DNA from: JAGXOF01 sp046545575
Lineage (GTDB): Bacteria > Chloroflexota > Dehalococcoidia > SZUA-161 > SpSt-899
DNA length: 64,000 nucleotides
NCBI GenBank assembly: GCA_046545575.1
Contig: JBKGZM010000003.1
Span: 6,812-70,811 of the forward strand
Direction of reading: 5' to 3'
The notes below the pieces were generated by a model, which was given only the letters and a program-made list of their open reading frames with translations, had not been told where the DNA came from and did no database searches. A program made the position numbers and the translations under genes. Positions 18,077-26,632 of the stretch are shown one piece after another (positions within the stretch are counted from its first letter, which is position 1; the number at the start of each line of letters is the position of its first letter).

Positions 18077-19972
18077 CTACGTAAAAGCCATCCTTAGCTG
18101 ATATGTCCCGCTTTCGTATCGCTCTTCGATTTTGAACCCCGCTTTTCTGAACAGTTGAAGCATTGCTTCATTCCCCCATAGCACCTCAGCGGTAAAACCA
18201 AGAAGTCCCTGATTCTTTGCCAGGTAAGTTAGATACGAGAGCAATGCAGTCCCTATTCCTCGATCTTGGTACTCATCCCTCACAGCGAAAACAACTTCAG
18301 CGGTATAACCGTTCCTATCTATGTAATACCTTCCCACCCCTAAAACCTCTTCTCTTTCACTCCACGAAGGCACTGCAACGATGGCCATTTCCGTGGTATA
18401 GTCGACAATTACGAACTCCTGCAGCCACTCATGCTGCATATCCTTTCGCACCGACATGAATTTCTTGTACACGCTATCATCTGAAAGGGAATAGAAGAAG
18501 TCCCGAAGTAAAGGCTCATCGCTTATTTTAATGGGCCTGAGAAATACCTCCATTCCGCTTTTTGTTGACCTGTAGGTCTCCAAATCCTCCGGATATTCCC
18601 CTCCCTTTCCTTCTATGAGTTTCTGATCGTCATATATGAGCTTGAGTTCCTTTGCCTTCTGTAGCAGCCAGGACCTGAACTTTGGATGTGCAACCGCTAT
18701 GAGTTCCATAGCCCTTTCTCTGATATTCTTCCCATGTAAATACGCTATCCCGTATTCCGTGACAACGTAGTGAATATCGCCCCTGGTCAGAGTCACCCCT
18801 GCTCCTTCTTTCAGAAATGGGACTATTCTGGAGACTTCACCGTCTTGAGCAGTCGCTTGCAGAGCCAATATGGTCTTACCGCCCGGTGCAAGTACAGCGC
18901 CCCTCATGAAGTCAGCCTGCCCCCCAATGCCGCTGTAAAACGTCTTCCCGATTGATTCTGCGGTGGCCTGCCCGCTTAAGTCTATCTCCAGTGCGCTGTT
19001 AATCGCAACCATGTTCTCGTGCTGAGCTATTACCAGAGGATTGTTCGTGTAGTCGATAGTCCGGAATTCGATGCCCGGGTTGTCGTGAATATATTCATAT
19101 GCCTCCTGCTTACCCATGCAGAATGTCGCCACGGTCTTTCCGCGATCAAGGGATTTCCTTGTGTTATCGACCACACCCCTTTTCATAAGTTCCACCAGGC
19201 CATCGCTTAGAAGTTCGGTATGAACCCCCAGGTGTTGCTTATAAATAAGGCTGGACAGAATCGCGTTTGGTATGCTTCCATACCCTACCTGAATCGTATC
19301 CCCATCCCGGATCAGGCGTGCCACATGCATGCCAATACGTTGCACAATCTCATCGGGAGCCTTGGCTTCATATTCCAATAACGGGGCATCATGTGCGACG
19401 ATGAAGTCTACACTGTCTATATGTATGAAGCCATCGCCGTGGACACGAGGCATATTTTGATTGATTTGAGCTATGACCAAGGAAGCGCTCTCCACCGCCG
19501 CTTTTGTGAGGTCCACACTCACTCCCAGACTCATAAAACCGTGCCTGTCAGGAGGTGAGGTTTGGATAAGCGCCACGTCAATCGGCACTACCCCCCGATA
19601 GAACAAGCCCGGAACGTGTGAGAGAAAGATCGGTGTATAGTCTGCAATTCCCTCGTTGACTGCGTTTCTGGTACTGCTCCCGAGAAAGAAGGAATTATGG
19701 CGGAAACTATATTTGTATTTGTCATCGGCGTAGGGAGCGATCCCAAACGTCCAGACATGTATAAGTTCTGCGTCGAAAGAAGCTTTGCTTGATTCCACAT
19801 AATTTATCAACGCCTGAACCAGATATTCAGGTTCACCACATGCTGATCCTATGACGATTCTGTCACCTCTGCGAATGTGGCTGAATATCTGTCTCTCTGA
19901 GGCAAATTTCTCGGGGTATTGTTCTTTCAGCTTGTCCAGCGCGTTATCTGTCTGTGACGACTCTATTTCCAT
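18077..19972 (-). CDS. Acetyl-CoA hydrolase/transferase fused to a GNAT acetyltransferase
   Basis: A 631-residue fusion. Residues about 20-430 are an acetyl-CoA hydrolase / 4-hydroxybutyrate CoA-transferase-type enzyme (EPEYLVQAL, GYGSIPNAI, then GIGGQADFMRGA, the region that supplies the C-terminal CoA-transferase motif). Residues about 470-631 are a GNAT domain with the acetyl-CoA loop RDEYQDRGIGTAL (565-577) and an NEAMLQLFRKAGF end. ATG 19972 is preceded by AAGAGAAGA. It lies 29 nt downstream of the response regulator. It could exchange CoA between acetate and other acids, while the GNAT part acetylates a protein; the Acs encoded two genes downstream is an obvious target, but this is inference. 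Confidence 0.88.
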   Translation of the reverse strand: MEIESSQTDNALDKLKEQYPEKFASERQIFSHIRRGDRIVIGSACGEPEYLVQALINYVESSKASFDAELIHVWTFGIAPYADDKYKYSFRHNSFFLGSSTRNAVNEGIADYTPIFLSHVPGLFYRGVVPIDVALIQTSPPDRHGFMSLGVSVDLTKAAVESASLVIAQINQNMPRVHGDGFIHIDSVDFIVAHDAPLLEYEAKAPDEIVQRIGMHVARLIRDGDTIQVGYGSIPNAILSSLIYKQHLGVHTELLSDGLVELMKRGVVDNTRKSLDRGKTVATFCMGKQEAYEYIHDNPGIEFRTIDYTNNPLVIAQHENMVAINSALEIDLSGQATAESIGKTFYSGIGGQADFMRGAVLAPGGKTILALQATAQDGEVSRIVPFLKEGAGVTLTRGDIHYVVTEYGIAYLHGKNIRERAMELIAVAHPKFRSWLLQKAKELKLIYDDQKLIEGKGGEYPEDLETYRSTKSGMEVFLRPIKISDEPLLRDFFYSLSDDSVYKKFMSVRKDMQHEWLQEFVIVDYTTEMAIVAVPSWSEREEVLGVGRYYIDRNGYTAEVVFAVRDEYQDRGIGTALLSYLTYLAKNQGLLGFTAEVLWGNEAMLQLFRKAGFKIEERYESGTYQLRMAFT

Positions 19973-20001
19973 TCTTCTCTTGATTCATTGGGATAACCCG
20001 A

Positions 20002-20715
20002 TTAATGCTTTTCAAACTCTTTAAAGCGATACCCAATCCCTCGCTCACCTAAGATGTACCGGGGATGCTTGGGATCTTCCTCGATCTTCTGGCGGAGATA
20101 GGTTATGTAAAGCCACAGGTAGTGGTCTTCATCTCTGTACTCATATCCCCATACCCTTCTTAATAGAGTCTCGTGAGGCAAAACGCTGCCGGCATTGCTG
20201 ACCAGGTGATACAGAAGACGGTACTCAGTAGGCCTTAGTTTGATTTCTTTTCCTCTGATCATCACCTTGCGTCTGTTGAAATCAATGGACAGGTCATCAT
20301 CCACCTGAATCTCGGTCTTGGGAGCTGCAGTAGGCGTCTCAGCTCGCCGAAGCAATGCTTTCACGCGGGATACGAGTTCCCTGGGACTAAAAGGCTTAGT
20401 CACGTAATCGTCAGCTCCGAGATCAAGCCCCCTTATTTTATCGGTCTCCTCACCTCTCACCGTGAGCATAATGACCGGCACAGTCGATATTTCACGGATT
20501 CTTCTCAGGGTCTCAAATCCGTCCATCTCCGGCATCATGACATCCAGGATAACAAGGTCCGGTAATTCTTTGGAGATTTTCTTTAGAGCCTCATAGCCAC
20601 TGGATGCACTGGTGACCTGACAGCCTTCCAGTTCCAAATTCATGCTCACTGCCTCTATAATTCGAGGCTCATCGTCCACGACCATTACTGTTCTCTTCCG
20701 TTGGGATTCTACCAT
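20002..20715 (-). CDS. OmpR/PhoB-type response regulator
   Basis: 237-residue two-component transcription factor. Receiver domain about 8-122 with acidic pair DD (14-15), phosphoacceptor Asp58 (LVILDVMMPEMDG) and Lys in DDYVTKPFSPREL; winged-helix DNA-binding domain about 140-235. I chose ATG 20715, with AGGGAG 8 nt upstream and the normal family N-terminus. A TTG at 20811 would add 32 unmatched residues and overlap the kinase. It follows the kinase gene and precedes the CoA-hydrolase-GNAT gene, suggesting an acetate or energy-status stimulus. Confidence 0.93.
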   Translation of the reverse strand: MVESQRKRTVMVVDDEPRIIEAVSMNLELEGCQVTSASSGYEALKKISKELPDLVILDVMMPEMDGFETLRRIREISTVPVIMLTVRGEETDKIRGLDLGADDYVTKPFSPRELVSRVKALLRRAETPTAAPKTEIQVDDDLSIDFNRRKVMIRGKEIKLRPTEYRLLYHLVSNAGSVLPHETLLRRVWGYEYRDEDHYLWLYITYLRQKIEEDPKHPRYILGERGIGYRFKEFEKH

Positions 20716-20791
20716 TTCAAATCTCCCTGAACATGTAACTGCCTCATCAGGCGGTTCTTCTGTTCCTGAGTCATGATTTTGTCTTCCATGA

Positions 20792-22009
20792 TCAGAGTTT
20801 ATCCTCTCCAATGGGCAAGTTGAATGAAAAGTAAGAGCCCTTACCCGGAGTGCTATCTACCCAGATTTGTCCTCCATGAGTCTCAATAATGCTCTTGCAA
20901 ATGTAAAGGCCCAATCCTGTGCCCTGTATCTGGCCCGTACGGCTATTGTCACCCCTGTAAAAACGATCAAATATCTGGGGCTGATCGCGCAGCGGGATGC
21001 CGATTCCCTGATCAATGATACTGATCGATACGTCGTTTCCCGATACCGAGCCCCGAATTGTAATCTTCCCGCCACCGGGTGAGAACTTCACAGCGTTTTC
21101 AAGGAGGTTTATAAGAACTTCCTCTATCATCTCCGGATCAGCCAGGACAGGAGGGAAGTCCGGGGGGAAATCAGCCTCCATCTCATGTATTTCGATTAAC
21201 TCGCTCAATTTCCTTCCTACCCTGTTTACCTCTGTGGGGATGTCCAAAAGAAGTCGGTTGAGTGATAGATTCCCGGTTCTAAGTCGCGAAGTGTACAGGA
21301 GCTTGCTTACCAGGTTGCTCAAGCGATCGCTCTCTTCCTCGATTGCCTGCAATTTGCTCTTTATGTCATCTATGGTCCAATTGGCATCAGGACGAGCCAA
21401 TGTTCCGGTATACGCCTTGATTATCGAGAGGGGGGTCTGAAGTTCATGTGATACTGTTGCGAGGAGCGTTGAAGTGATATCTTCAACTTCGCGCTGGTGA
21501 TCGAGGCCATGAATTTCATCACCGCTATTTTGCGAAACAGTGTTAAGCTTAAATTGGGCTTCGCTGAGTTGAGATGCCAAATGGCTGTTCTGGATGGAGA
21601 GGGCTGCCTGATCGGCGAATATGGAGAGCAACTTTTGATCCTCGGTAGTAAACATTTCGGATGAGGCAGAACGCAACACAGCTATAACCCCGATTTCCCC
21701 TTTCTCGAGCGTGATAGGAAAAGCAAGGATCAACTCTTGGCTCTCCTGGTTTTGTATGTCCTCAGGAGCATGTATCCCGGGGACAAGATCTGAGAGCCTG
21801 TAAATATGTTGTTCTTCGTAGTCCAGCTTTGAGATAAGCTCTTGCATTACAGGGCGCAGCCTGGTAATACCAGCGGAATCAAGGCCGCATGCTGCCTCCT
21901 CAACAAAATACCCCTCCAGATCGTGCCACAGCGCTACTATCCCTGCGCTACAATTCAAGGTTTCCACAGATTTCTGTAAGATACCAGTAAGGGTATCCTC
22001 TTTCGTCAT
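20792..22009 (-). CDS. GAF-domain sensor histidine kinase
   Basis: 405-residue kinase without membrane segments, so probably cytosolic. A GAF sensor lies at about 20-150, a HisKA dimerisation domain follows with phosphoacceptor His in ATVSHELQTPLSIIKAY (near 190), then a HATPase domain with N-box NLLENAVKFSPGGG, G1 DQGIGIP and G2 GTGLGLYICKSI. ATG 22009 has no Shine-Dalgarno, but an extended -10 (TGTGATACAAT, TACAAT at 22046-22041) is about 32 nt upstream. Partner of the downstream response regulator. Confidence 0.93.
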   Translation of the reverse strand: MTKEDTLTGILQKSVETLNCSAGIVALWHDLEGYFVEEAACGLDSAGITRLRPVMQELISKLDYEEQHIYRLSDLVPGIHAPEDIQNQESQELILAFPITLEKGEIGVIAVLRSASSEMFTTEDQKLLSIFADQAALSIQNSHLASQLSEAQFKLNTVSQNSGDEIHGLDHQREVEDITSTLLATVSHELQTPLSIIKAYTGTLARPDANWTIDDIKSKLQAIEEESDRLSNLVSKLLYTSRLRTGNLSLNRLLLDIPTEVNRVGRKLSELIEIHEMEADFPPDFPPVLADPEMIEEVLINLLENAVKFSPGGGKITIRGSVSGNDVSISIIDQGIGIPLRDQPQIFDRFYRGDNSRTGQIQGTGLGLYICKSIIETHGGQIWVDSTPGKGSYFSFNLPIGEDKL

Positions 22010-22102
22010 AACGGCACGCAGACTGATGAGTTCTAAACCTATTGTATCACACGCATAAGGATATCATGAGCATTATTCAGCAGCTCGATCCTGCACGTTA
22101 CG

Positions 22103-22141
22103 TTGACCGAAGGCCCAAAATGTTATAATAGGAATTTGGGC
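22103..22141 (+). promoter_or_regulatory. Promoter flanked by an inverted repeat (DUF262 gene)
   Basis: TTGACC (22103-22108) and an extended -10 TGTTATAAT (TATAAT at 22124-22129). GCCCAAA (22113-22119) and TTTGGGC (22135-22141) form a perfect 7-bp inverted repeat that brackets the -10 box and the predicted start. This is the layout of a tightly repressed promoter. Confidence 0.55.
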
Positions 22142-22167
22142 ACAAAAGATAACTTGGAGGCACATTC

Positions 22168-22905
22168 TTGGATGTTATGAACCGTGAGATCAGCACAGAT
22201 GAAGAGACAATACCCGATTTCGTCAATAGACTGGCGGAAGGCAAGCTTTTAATTCCATCATTTCAGCGTGAATTTGTATGGGGTCCTGAGGATATCATAA
22301 AGATCTGGGACAGCATCTATCGTTTTTACCCGATAGGAAGCATTCTCTGTTGGGAGACAACTATCGACCTGAATGTTGCCCGTCAATTAGGCGGGCTTCT
22401 TCTACCTGTCGATACAGAGGGCAATGGGAAACACGGAAAACGGGTTTACATCCTGGACGGGCAGCAGCGGGCAACATCTCTATTTGTCTCAATGTATGGC
22501 GGTGAAGGAAAGGTAAAAGGTCAAAGCAACTTCGATTTCACGCTGTACTTTGATGCGACAGATGCCACTTTTTTCTTCGCAAATGAGTTTAAGAAGCGCA
22601 AACGCAAAGCAAATCCGGCCTTTCTCATCCGCCTGAGCGACGTTCCCAAGTGGGAGGATGATTTCCATCAGCGTATATCGAGAGAGCCGGGGTTCAGTCA
22701 GAAGATCGAACAGAACCTGCGTCAATTAAGCCGCGTTTTCAGTGATTATAAACTGTCCTTCATTCGCATTAAAAACTTTGACGTCGCAGCGGTATGCGAT
22801 ATATTCGAACGTATAAACCAAGAAGGGAAAGACCTGCAGTCGATCGATATAATGGTAGCCAGAACCTTCAGGAATTATGATTTTGTAATAGAAGAGGATA
22901 TGTAG
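22168..22905 (+). CDS. DUF262 (GmrS-like) protein lacking the DUF1524 half
   Basis: 245 residues holding only the N-terminal DUF262 domain found in GmrSD-type type IV restriction enzymes and other defence proteins. Hallmarks are IPSFQREFVWG (29-39) and the ParB-like nucleotide motif ILDGQQRATSLF (near 92-103). Usual family members run to 550-700 residues with a C-terminal DUF1524 HNH nuclease; here the frame stops shortly after the VARTF segment and the next gene is on the other strand. TTG 22168 is supported by GGAGG 7 nt upstream. It may be a natural DUF262-only NTPase/ParB-like protein or the remnant of a defence gene. Confidence 0.75.
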   Translation: MDVMNREISTDEETIPDFVNRLAEGKLLIPSFQREFVWGPEDIIKIWDSIYRFYPIGSILCWETTIDLNVARQLGGLLLPVDTEGNGKHGKRVYILDGQQRATSLFVSMYGGEGKVKGQSNFDFTLYFDATDATFFFANEFKKRKRKANPAFLIRLSDVPKWEDDFHQRISREPGFSQKIEQNLRQLSRVFSDYKLSFIRIKNFDVAAVCDIFERINQEGKDLQSIDIMVARTFRNYDFVIEEDM

Positions 22906-22924
22906 TTTCTGCGAGTAGATGCAT

Positions 22925-23992
22925 CTATTTGAGTTCCTGCAGCCTTGTCTTCATCTGGTTCAAGCGGGGGAGGTCGGTTAGTCCGGATACCAGCGTTACT
23001 GCACCGATCTCGGTGCTCCCCTTATCAGGGTAATCACCGTATCTAACCTCACCGACTTTTAGTTTTTGTTCAAGATGGCCTTTCCCGGCTATGATGGCCT
23101 GTGTAAATAAATGCTCCGGTCTCCCGTAAACCACCAAGCCCGCCGCCTTTGCACCACTGACGTCACAGGCGAAGGTCAACATGCTTTCATCCGTGCTCTC
23201 TTTTATGATTTCCTCCAGCCTTTTCTCGTCAGGCTTTACTCCTTTCGCCCAGAACCGACTCTTAAGTCTGATCTTCTCGCTGCGGTGCCCGATGGTTGAA
23301 AAGCCTCCGCCCTGACCGAAGGTAGCTATAACTTCCGAAGAGCCAAATACCTCCTGCGGGGGATGTTTGGCTTCCCCTGCCCCCAGAAGAATGGTCAATC
23401 TCGCTGCTATATCCTCGTTAATTCTCTGGTACATCTTCTCCACGGGTTCACCGGTCTCGCTGATCTCCTCATGCATTTCGTACTGACCGTTATCCACAAG
23501 TAAGGTATTATCGAAATTAGCCCGCCACGACTCGGTGCTCCTGAGCGTATTGGCGATGCACAGCGCCTCCTTATCTGACGCCATCCCCACAGTGGAAGGT
23601 AATACCGCGAGTCCATAGACTGGCTTATGGTATATGTCCCTGATCTCCTTTGCCAGTATATGCCCTCCACCAGCTCCAGTCCCACCAGCCATTCCTGCCA
23701 CAATACAATAAGCTTCGGGGTCCAATTTCCTGCTCGCCCTCGCAATCCTGTCCATCATCTGGGACAAGGACTTCTGAGCCATCTCTTCGCTAAGGTCAAT
23801 ATTGGCCCCTACCCCTCTACCTTTTTGCCTGTACTTGCCTATTAGTATCTTTTCGTCGATGTTTTTCAGTCCAGCCAGGTCCAGCCCCTCTGTGTTGATC
23901 ACTATGGCAGCATAGCGTTTCTTGTCCATTCCCATAAGGGCATCGACAATTTTAGCTCCTGCCTGACCATAACCAATCCAGAGCATCCTCAT
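22925..23992 (-). CDS. FtsZ/tubulin-like GTPase, divergent
   Basis: 355 residues. The glycine-rich N-terminus (GYGQAGAKIVDAL, 8-20) and the tubulin signature loop GMAGGTGAGGGH (100-111) identify a tubulin/FtsZ-fold GTPase. The region after the GTPase core (NTLLVDNGQY, then GSSEVIATFGQGGGFSTIG) aligns loosely with FtsZ, but the catalytic synergy loop NxDxxD is not recognisable: a Glu stands where the second Asp is expected. No FtsZ C-terminal tail. Not a canonical FtsZ; it resembles the CetZ-like or uncharacterised prokaryotic tubulin groups. The predicted start of transcription is within 4 nt of the ATG, and no ribosome site is visible, so the mRNA may be leaderless. Confidence 0.8.
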   Translation of the reverse strand: MRMLWIGYGQAGAKIVDALMGMDKKRYAAIVINTEGLDLAGLKNIDEKILIGKYRQKGRGVGANIDLSEEMAQKSLSQMMDRIARASRKLDPEAYCIVAGMAGGTGAGGGHILAKEIRDIYHKPVYGLAVLPSTVGMASDKEALCIANTLRSTESWRANFDNTLLVDNGQYEMHEEISETGEPVEKMYQRINEDIAARLTILLGAGEAKHPPQEVFGSSEVIATFGQGGGFSTIGHRSEKIRLKSRFWAKGVKPDEKRLEEIIKESTDESMLTFACDVSGAKAAGLVVYGRPEHLFTQAIIAGKGHLEQKLKVGEVRYGDYPDKGSTEIGAVTLVSGLTDLPRLNQMKTRLQELK

Positions 23993-24001
23993 GGTGAGGT
24001 T

Positions 24002-24030
24002 ACTATACCATTAAATTATTAATTTTGCAA
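24002..24030 (-). promoter_or_regulatory. Promoter of the FtsZ-like gene (leaderless mRNA predicted)
   Basis: TTGCAA (24030-24025) and TATAGT (24007-24002) are 17 nt apart on the minus strand. Transcription would begin near 23995, only 3 nt before the ATG at 23992. Confidence 0.6.
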
Positions 24031-24107
24031 TAGCATTGGACCCATCTAGACAACGACTAAAATGTTTGGTAACATGTTCAAAGTATTTGGGCATAAAGAG
24101 AAGCAGA

Positions 24108-24830
24108 ATGATAGGAGACAGGATAGTTGTAGATGAAGTACATGTCAAGGCTGCGGAAGCTATAGCGGGGTTGCTTCTACCTCAGATAGAGGAGAGCACC
24201 GACAGGTTCATAATCAGTATCGCCGGCGAATCCGGCAGTGGCAAATCGGAGATCGCTACAGTACTTTCAAGTATCTTTAATAGCGGGGAGAAAAGGTGTG
24301 TGACCCTGCAACAGGATGACTATTTTGTGTATCCGCCAAGAACCAATGCCGTATTACGTAGAAATGATATTAGGCATGTGGGGATATCCGAGGTTCAACT
24401 CAAAGCCCTTGACCGGAATCTGGATGAGATCGCTGCAGGGAAACCTCAAATCAAGAAGCCCCTGGTGGTTTTTGAAGAGGATATGATCATCGAGGAGACG
24501 ATTAATCTCGATGGTGCCAATAGCATACTGGTCGAAGGAACCTATACCACTCTCTTGAACAATGCTCATTACCGCATCTTTCTTGAGCGCACCTATATTG
24601 ATACAGCCAGGATTCGGAGACAAAGGATAAGGGAGAAGCAGGATGAGTTCCTGGAGAAGATCCTGCACATCGAGCACAAGATCATCTCCTGTCATAAACA
24701 TAAGGCCGATATTATCGTAACCAATGACTATAATGTTACTCTCAATTCCGAAAGGAAGATCGAAGCAGCCAATTCAAGCTCAAACGAGGTAGCTTATCAT
24801 CAATGTAGCCATTCCCAGCATAATGAGTAA
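24108..24830 (+). CDS. P-loop kinase of the uridine kinase / phosphoribulokinase type
   Basis: 240 residues. Walker A GESGSGKS at 40-47, then LQQDDYFVYPP (near 73), the Asp-containing substrate loop typical of uridine kinases, and an ILVEGTY stretch (near 145) with a lid rich in Arg (RIRRQRIREKQ). The substrate is unknown; nucleoside or sugar phosphate kinases are possible. ATG 24108 follows AAAGAGAAGC. The earlier TTG at 24036 has no ribosome site and lies upstream of a -10-like TAAAAT (24058-24063). The 3' end overlaps convergent mgtE by 51 nt. Confidence 0.75.
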   Translation: MIGDRIVVDEVHVKAAEAIAGLLLPQIEESTDRFIISIAGESGSGKSEIATVLSSIFNSGEKRCVTLQQDDYFVYPPRTNAVLRRNDIRHVGISEVQLKALDRNLDEIAAGKPQIKKPLVVFEEDMIIEETINLDGANSILVEGTYTTLLNNAHYRIFLERTYIDTARIRRQRIREKQDEFLEKILHIEHKIISCHKHKADIIVTNDYNVTLNSERKIEAANSSSNEVAYHQCSHSQHNE

Positions 24831-26132
24831 TCCGCCCGTATCGGTGATGGTGGTAACCACCACGGTTGACCCGAGGGCAGGATCCACTTTCATAAGCTTT
24901 AATAGCAAGGGGATTACCACCCCGCTCAACCCCGCAACTATCATGGTCGCAAACATGGCTCCTCCCAGGACCACAGCCAGCCATAAGTCATCTTTCCAGA
25001 AAAATGCTATATTCCCGGCGATAACTGCTATCACCAGCCCATTAATGGCCGCCAGCCCCAGTTCTTTAAAAAGTGCTCTCTTCGCATTTCTGAAGGATAC
25101 CTCGCCCAAAGCAAGGCTGCGCACCATGATGGTTAAGGTCTGAGCACCTGCATTCCCTCCCTGACCGGCGATAACGGGGATGAAAACGGCAAGTGCCGCT
25201 ACCTGAGCTATCGTGGATTCGAACAGGCCCACAACCACACCAGCCAGGATAGCCGTACCCAAGTTGATACTCAGCCAGGGTAGCCTTCTTCTTATGGAGT
25301 CCCTAAATGGTGTGAGTATCCGCTCATTTTCGCTAACCCCAACCATGTGATACATATCCTCGGTGGCTTCCTCCTCTGCCACTTCCAGGGACTCCTTCAG
25401 GCGAATTATACCTAACAGGCGACCTTCATCATCGATGACGGGCAAAGCTGAGAGGTCGTGACGTGACATGATGCGAGCACATTCCTCCCTGTCAGTATCC
25501 GCAGTCACGAATATAACATCGGGGTTCATCACCTCACTTATTTTCTCTTCGGGGTCAGCCAGGATCAATTGTCTAAGCGTCAATGTTCCCTGTGGTCGAT
25601 TCCTTCTATCAACGACGTATAGGACCTCTACCGTTCCCTGGGGCGGTTTGAGTCTTCTCAGTCTATCGAGTGCTCTCGCCGCTGTCATTCGTGAAGGAAG
25701 AGTGAGAACCTCAGGGGTCATCAGACCGCCCGCGGTGTCTTCACTGTAGCTAAGCAAGGGAGAGACCTGTTCCTTTTCCTCCATCCCCTCCAGAATCTCG
25801 TGACTCTCCTGCGGAGGAAAGCTCTGGAGTACATCCGCAGCCACATCTGGGCCTACATTATCCAATATAGGCAAAAGTGTATCCCGGTCTATTTCCTGAG
25901 ATAGCCTCCTAACGTCTTCCTTTTTCAGATGCTCGAACAGGTCAGCTTGTTTTTCCTCATCCAGGTTAGGGAAAAGCTCCTTCTGCTCCGCTCTGTCCAG
26001 TTCAGTAAACGCCTGAGCTTGATCCGGTGCTCTGAACTGAGACAGCAGATCAATGGCTTTATCCCATTCTTGTTCCTGGACATACTGTTTCAGGTCATCT
26101 ATTAGTTCCAGTATTTCTGTTGTCATAAGCAT
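24780..26132 (-). CDS. mgtE: Magnesium transporter MgtE
   Basis: 450 residues with the full MgtE layout: an acidic helical N domain (about 1-130), two CBS domains (about 135-255) that sense cytosolic Mg2+, a connecting helix, and five membrane segments (about 285-450) with the pore motif region PVIAGQGGNAGAQ. Two possible ATGs (26132, 26126) share GGAGA; the second has better spacing. No M-box riboswitch could be recognised upstream. Confidence 0.95.
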   Translation of the reverse strand: MLMTTEILELIDDLKQYVQEQEWDKAIDLLSQFRAPDQAQAFTELDRAEQKELFPNLDEEKQADLFEHLKKEDVRRLSQEIDRDTLLPILDNVGPDVAADVLQSFPPQESHEILEGMEEKEQVSPLLSYSEDTAGGLMTPEVLTLPSRMTAARALDRLRRLKPPQGTVEVLYVVDRRNRPQGTLTLRQLILADPEEKISEVMNPDVIFVTADTDREECARIMSRHDLSALPVIDDEGRLLGIIRLKESLEVAEEEATEDMYHMVGVSENERILTPFRDSIRRRLPWLSINLGTAILAGVVVGLFESTIAQVAALAVFIPVIAGQGGNAGAQTLTIMVRSLALGEVSFRNAKRALFKELGLAAINGLVIAVIAGNIAFFWKDDLWLAVVLGGAMFATMIVAGLSGVVIPLLLKLMKVDPALGSTVVVTTITDTGGLLIMLGMATLMISYLV

Positions 26133-26632
26133 CTTCTCCTGGTCTTTGTTCCTCTTGTCATGTTTACCTTCGGCTATTCAATTCTGCCAAGTTGATCCCG
26201 CGTGTAGTACTTTGGCTCTTCATGGATGACAACGGAGCACTCCGCTTACTATTATATCGTTAGGAGCTATAGAGACAAATTGGCCCGATTTTATTCAGTG
26301 AAATTCGGGGGAATAATGGCCCTGAACTTCTCTCAAGAATATACCACATCGGTGGCTAAAGCCTATCACAAACACCACAGACTGTCCATATCAGCGGAGC
26401 CATTATCCAAACAGTCACACCGCAATAAAAATCAGTCTCATCCTCTGGCTCACGCAAGCATTCGGGATGTATTCATTACTGAAAATAATTGAGTATAATA
26501 TATGAGCATGCAGGGTCGCTTATGGAAAGGAAAGCAATACCACCTTCTTCTCAGCGTGATCGTAGCTGTGCTCGATCTCTCGGCACCGCTGGAGATGTTT
26601 CCCAAATGACCTATGCATGTGGAGAGGAAGAA
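26133..26632. promoter_or_regulatory. 500-nt region between mgtE and the glycosyltransferase fusion, with a -10 box
   Basis: It holds the mgtE leader at the left and a consensus TATAAT at 26494-26499 on the plus strand, with a weak -35 (ATTCAT, 26471-26476). Transcription would start near 26506 and the gene at 26633 after a 127-nt leader. A possible 88-codon reading frame at 26226-26492 has no ribosome site and odd composition; I do not call it. Confidence 0.4.

Noticed and set aside
20715..20811. Longer response regulator starting at TTG 20811
   Set aside because: The added 32 residues match no receiver-domain N-terminus; ATG 20715 has AGGGAG at ideal spacing.
26133..26300. M-box magnesium riboswitch upstream of mgtE
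   Set aside because: I looked for the conserved multi-stem pattern on the minus strand and could not recognise it.
26226..26492. 88-codon open frame between mgtE and the glycosyltransferase fusion
   Set aside because: No ribosome binding site, composition rich in His/Ser/Tyr without pattern, and no recognised family; its end overlaps no operon feature.
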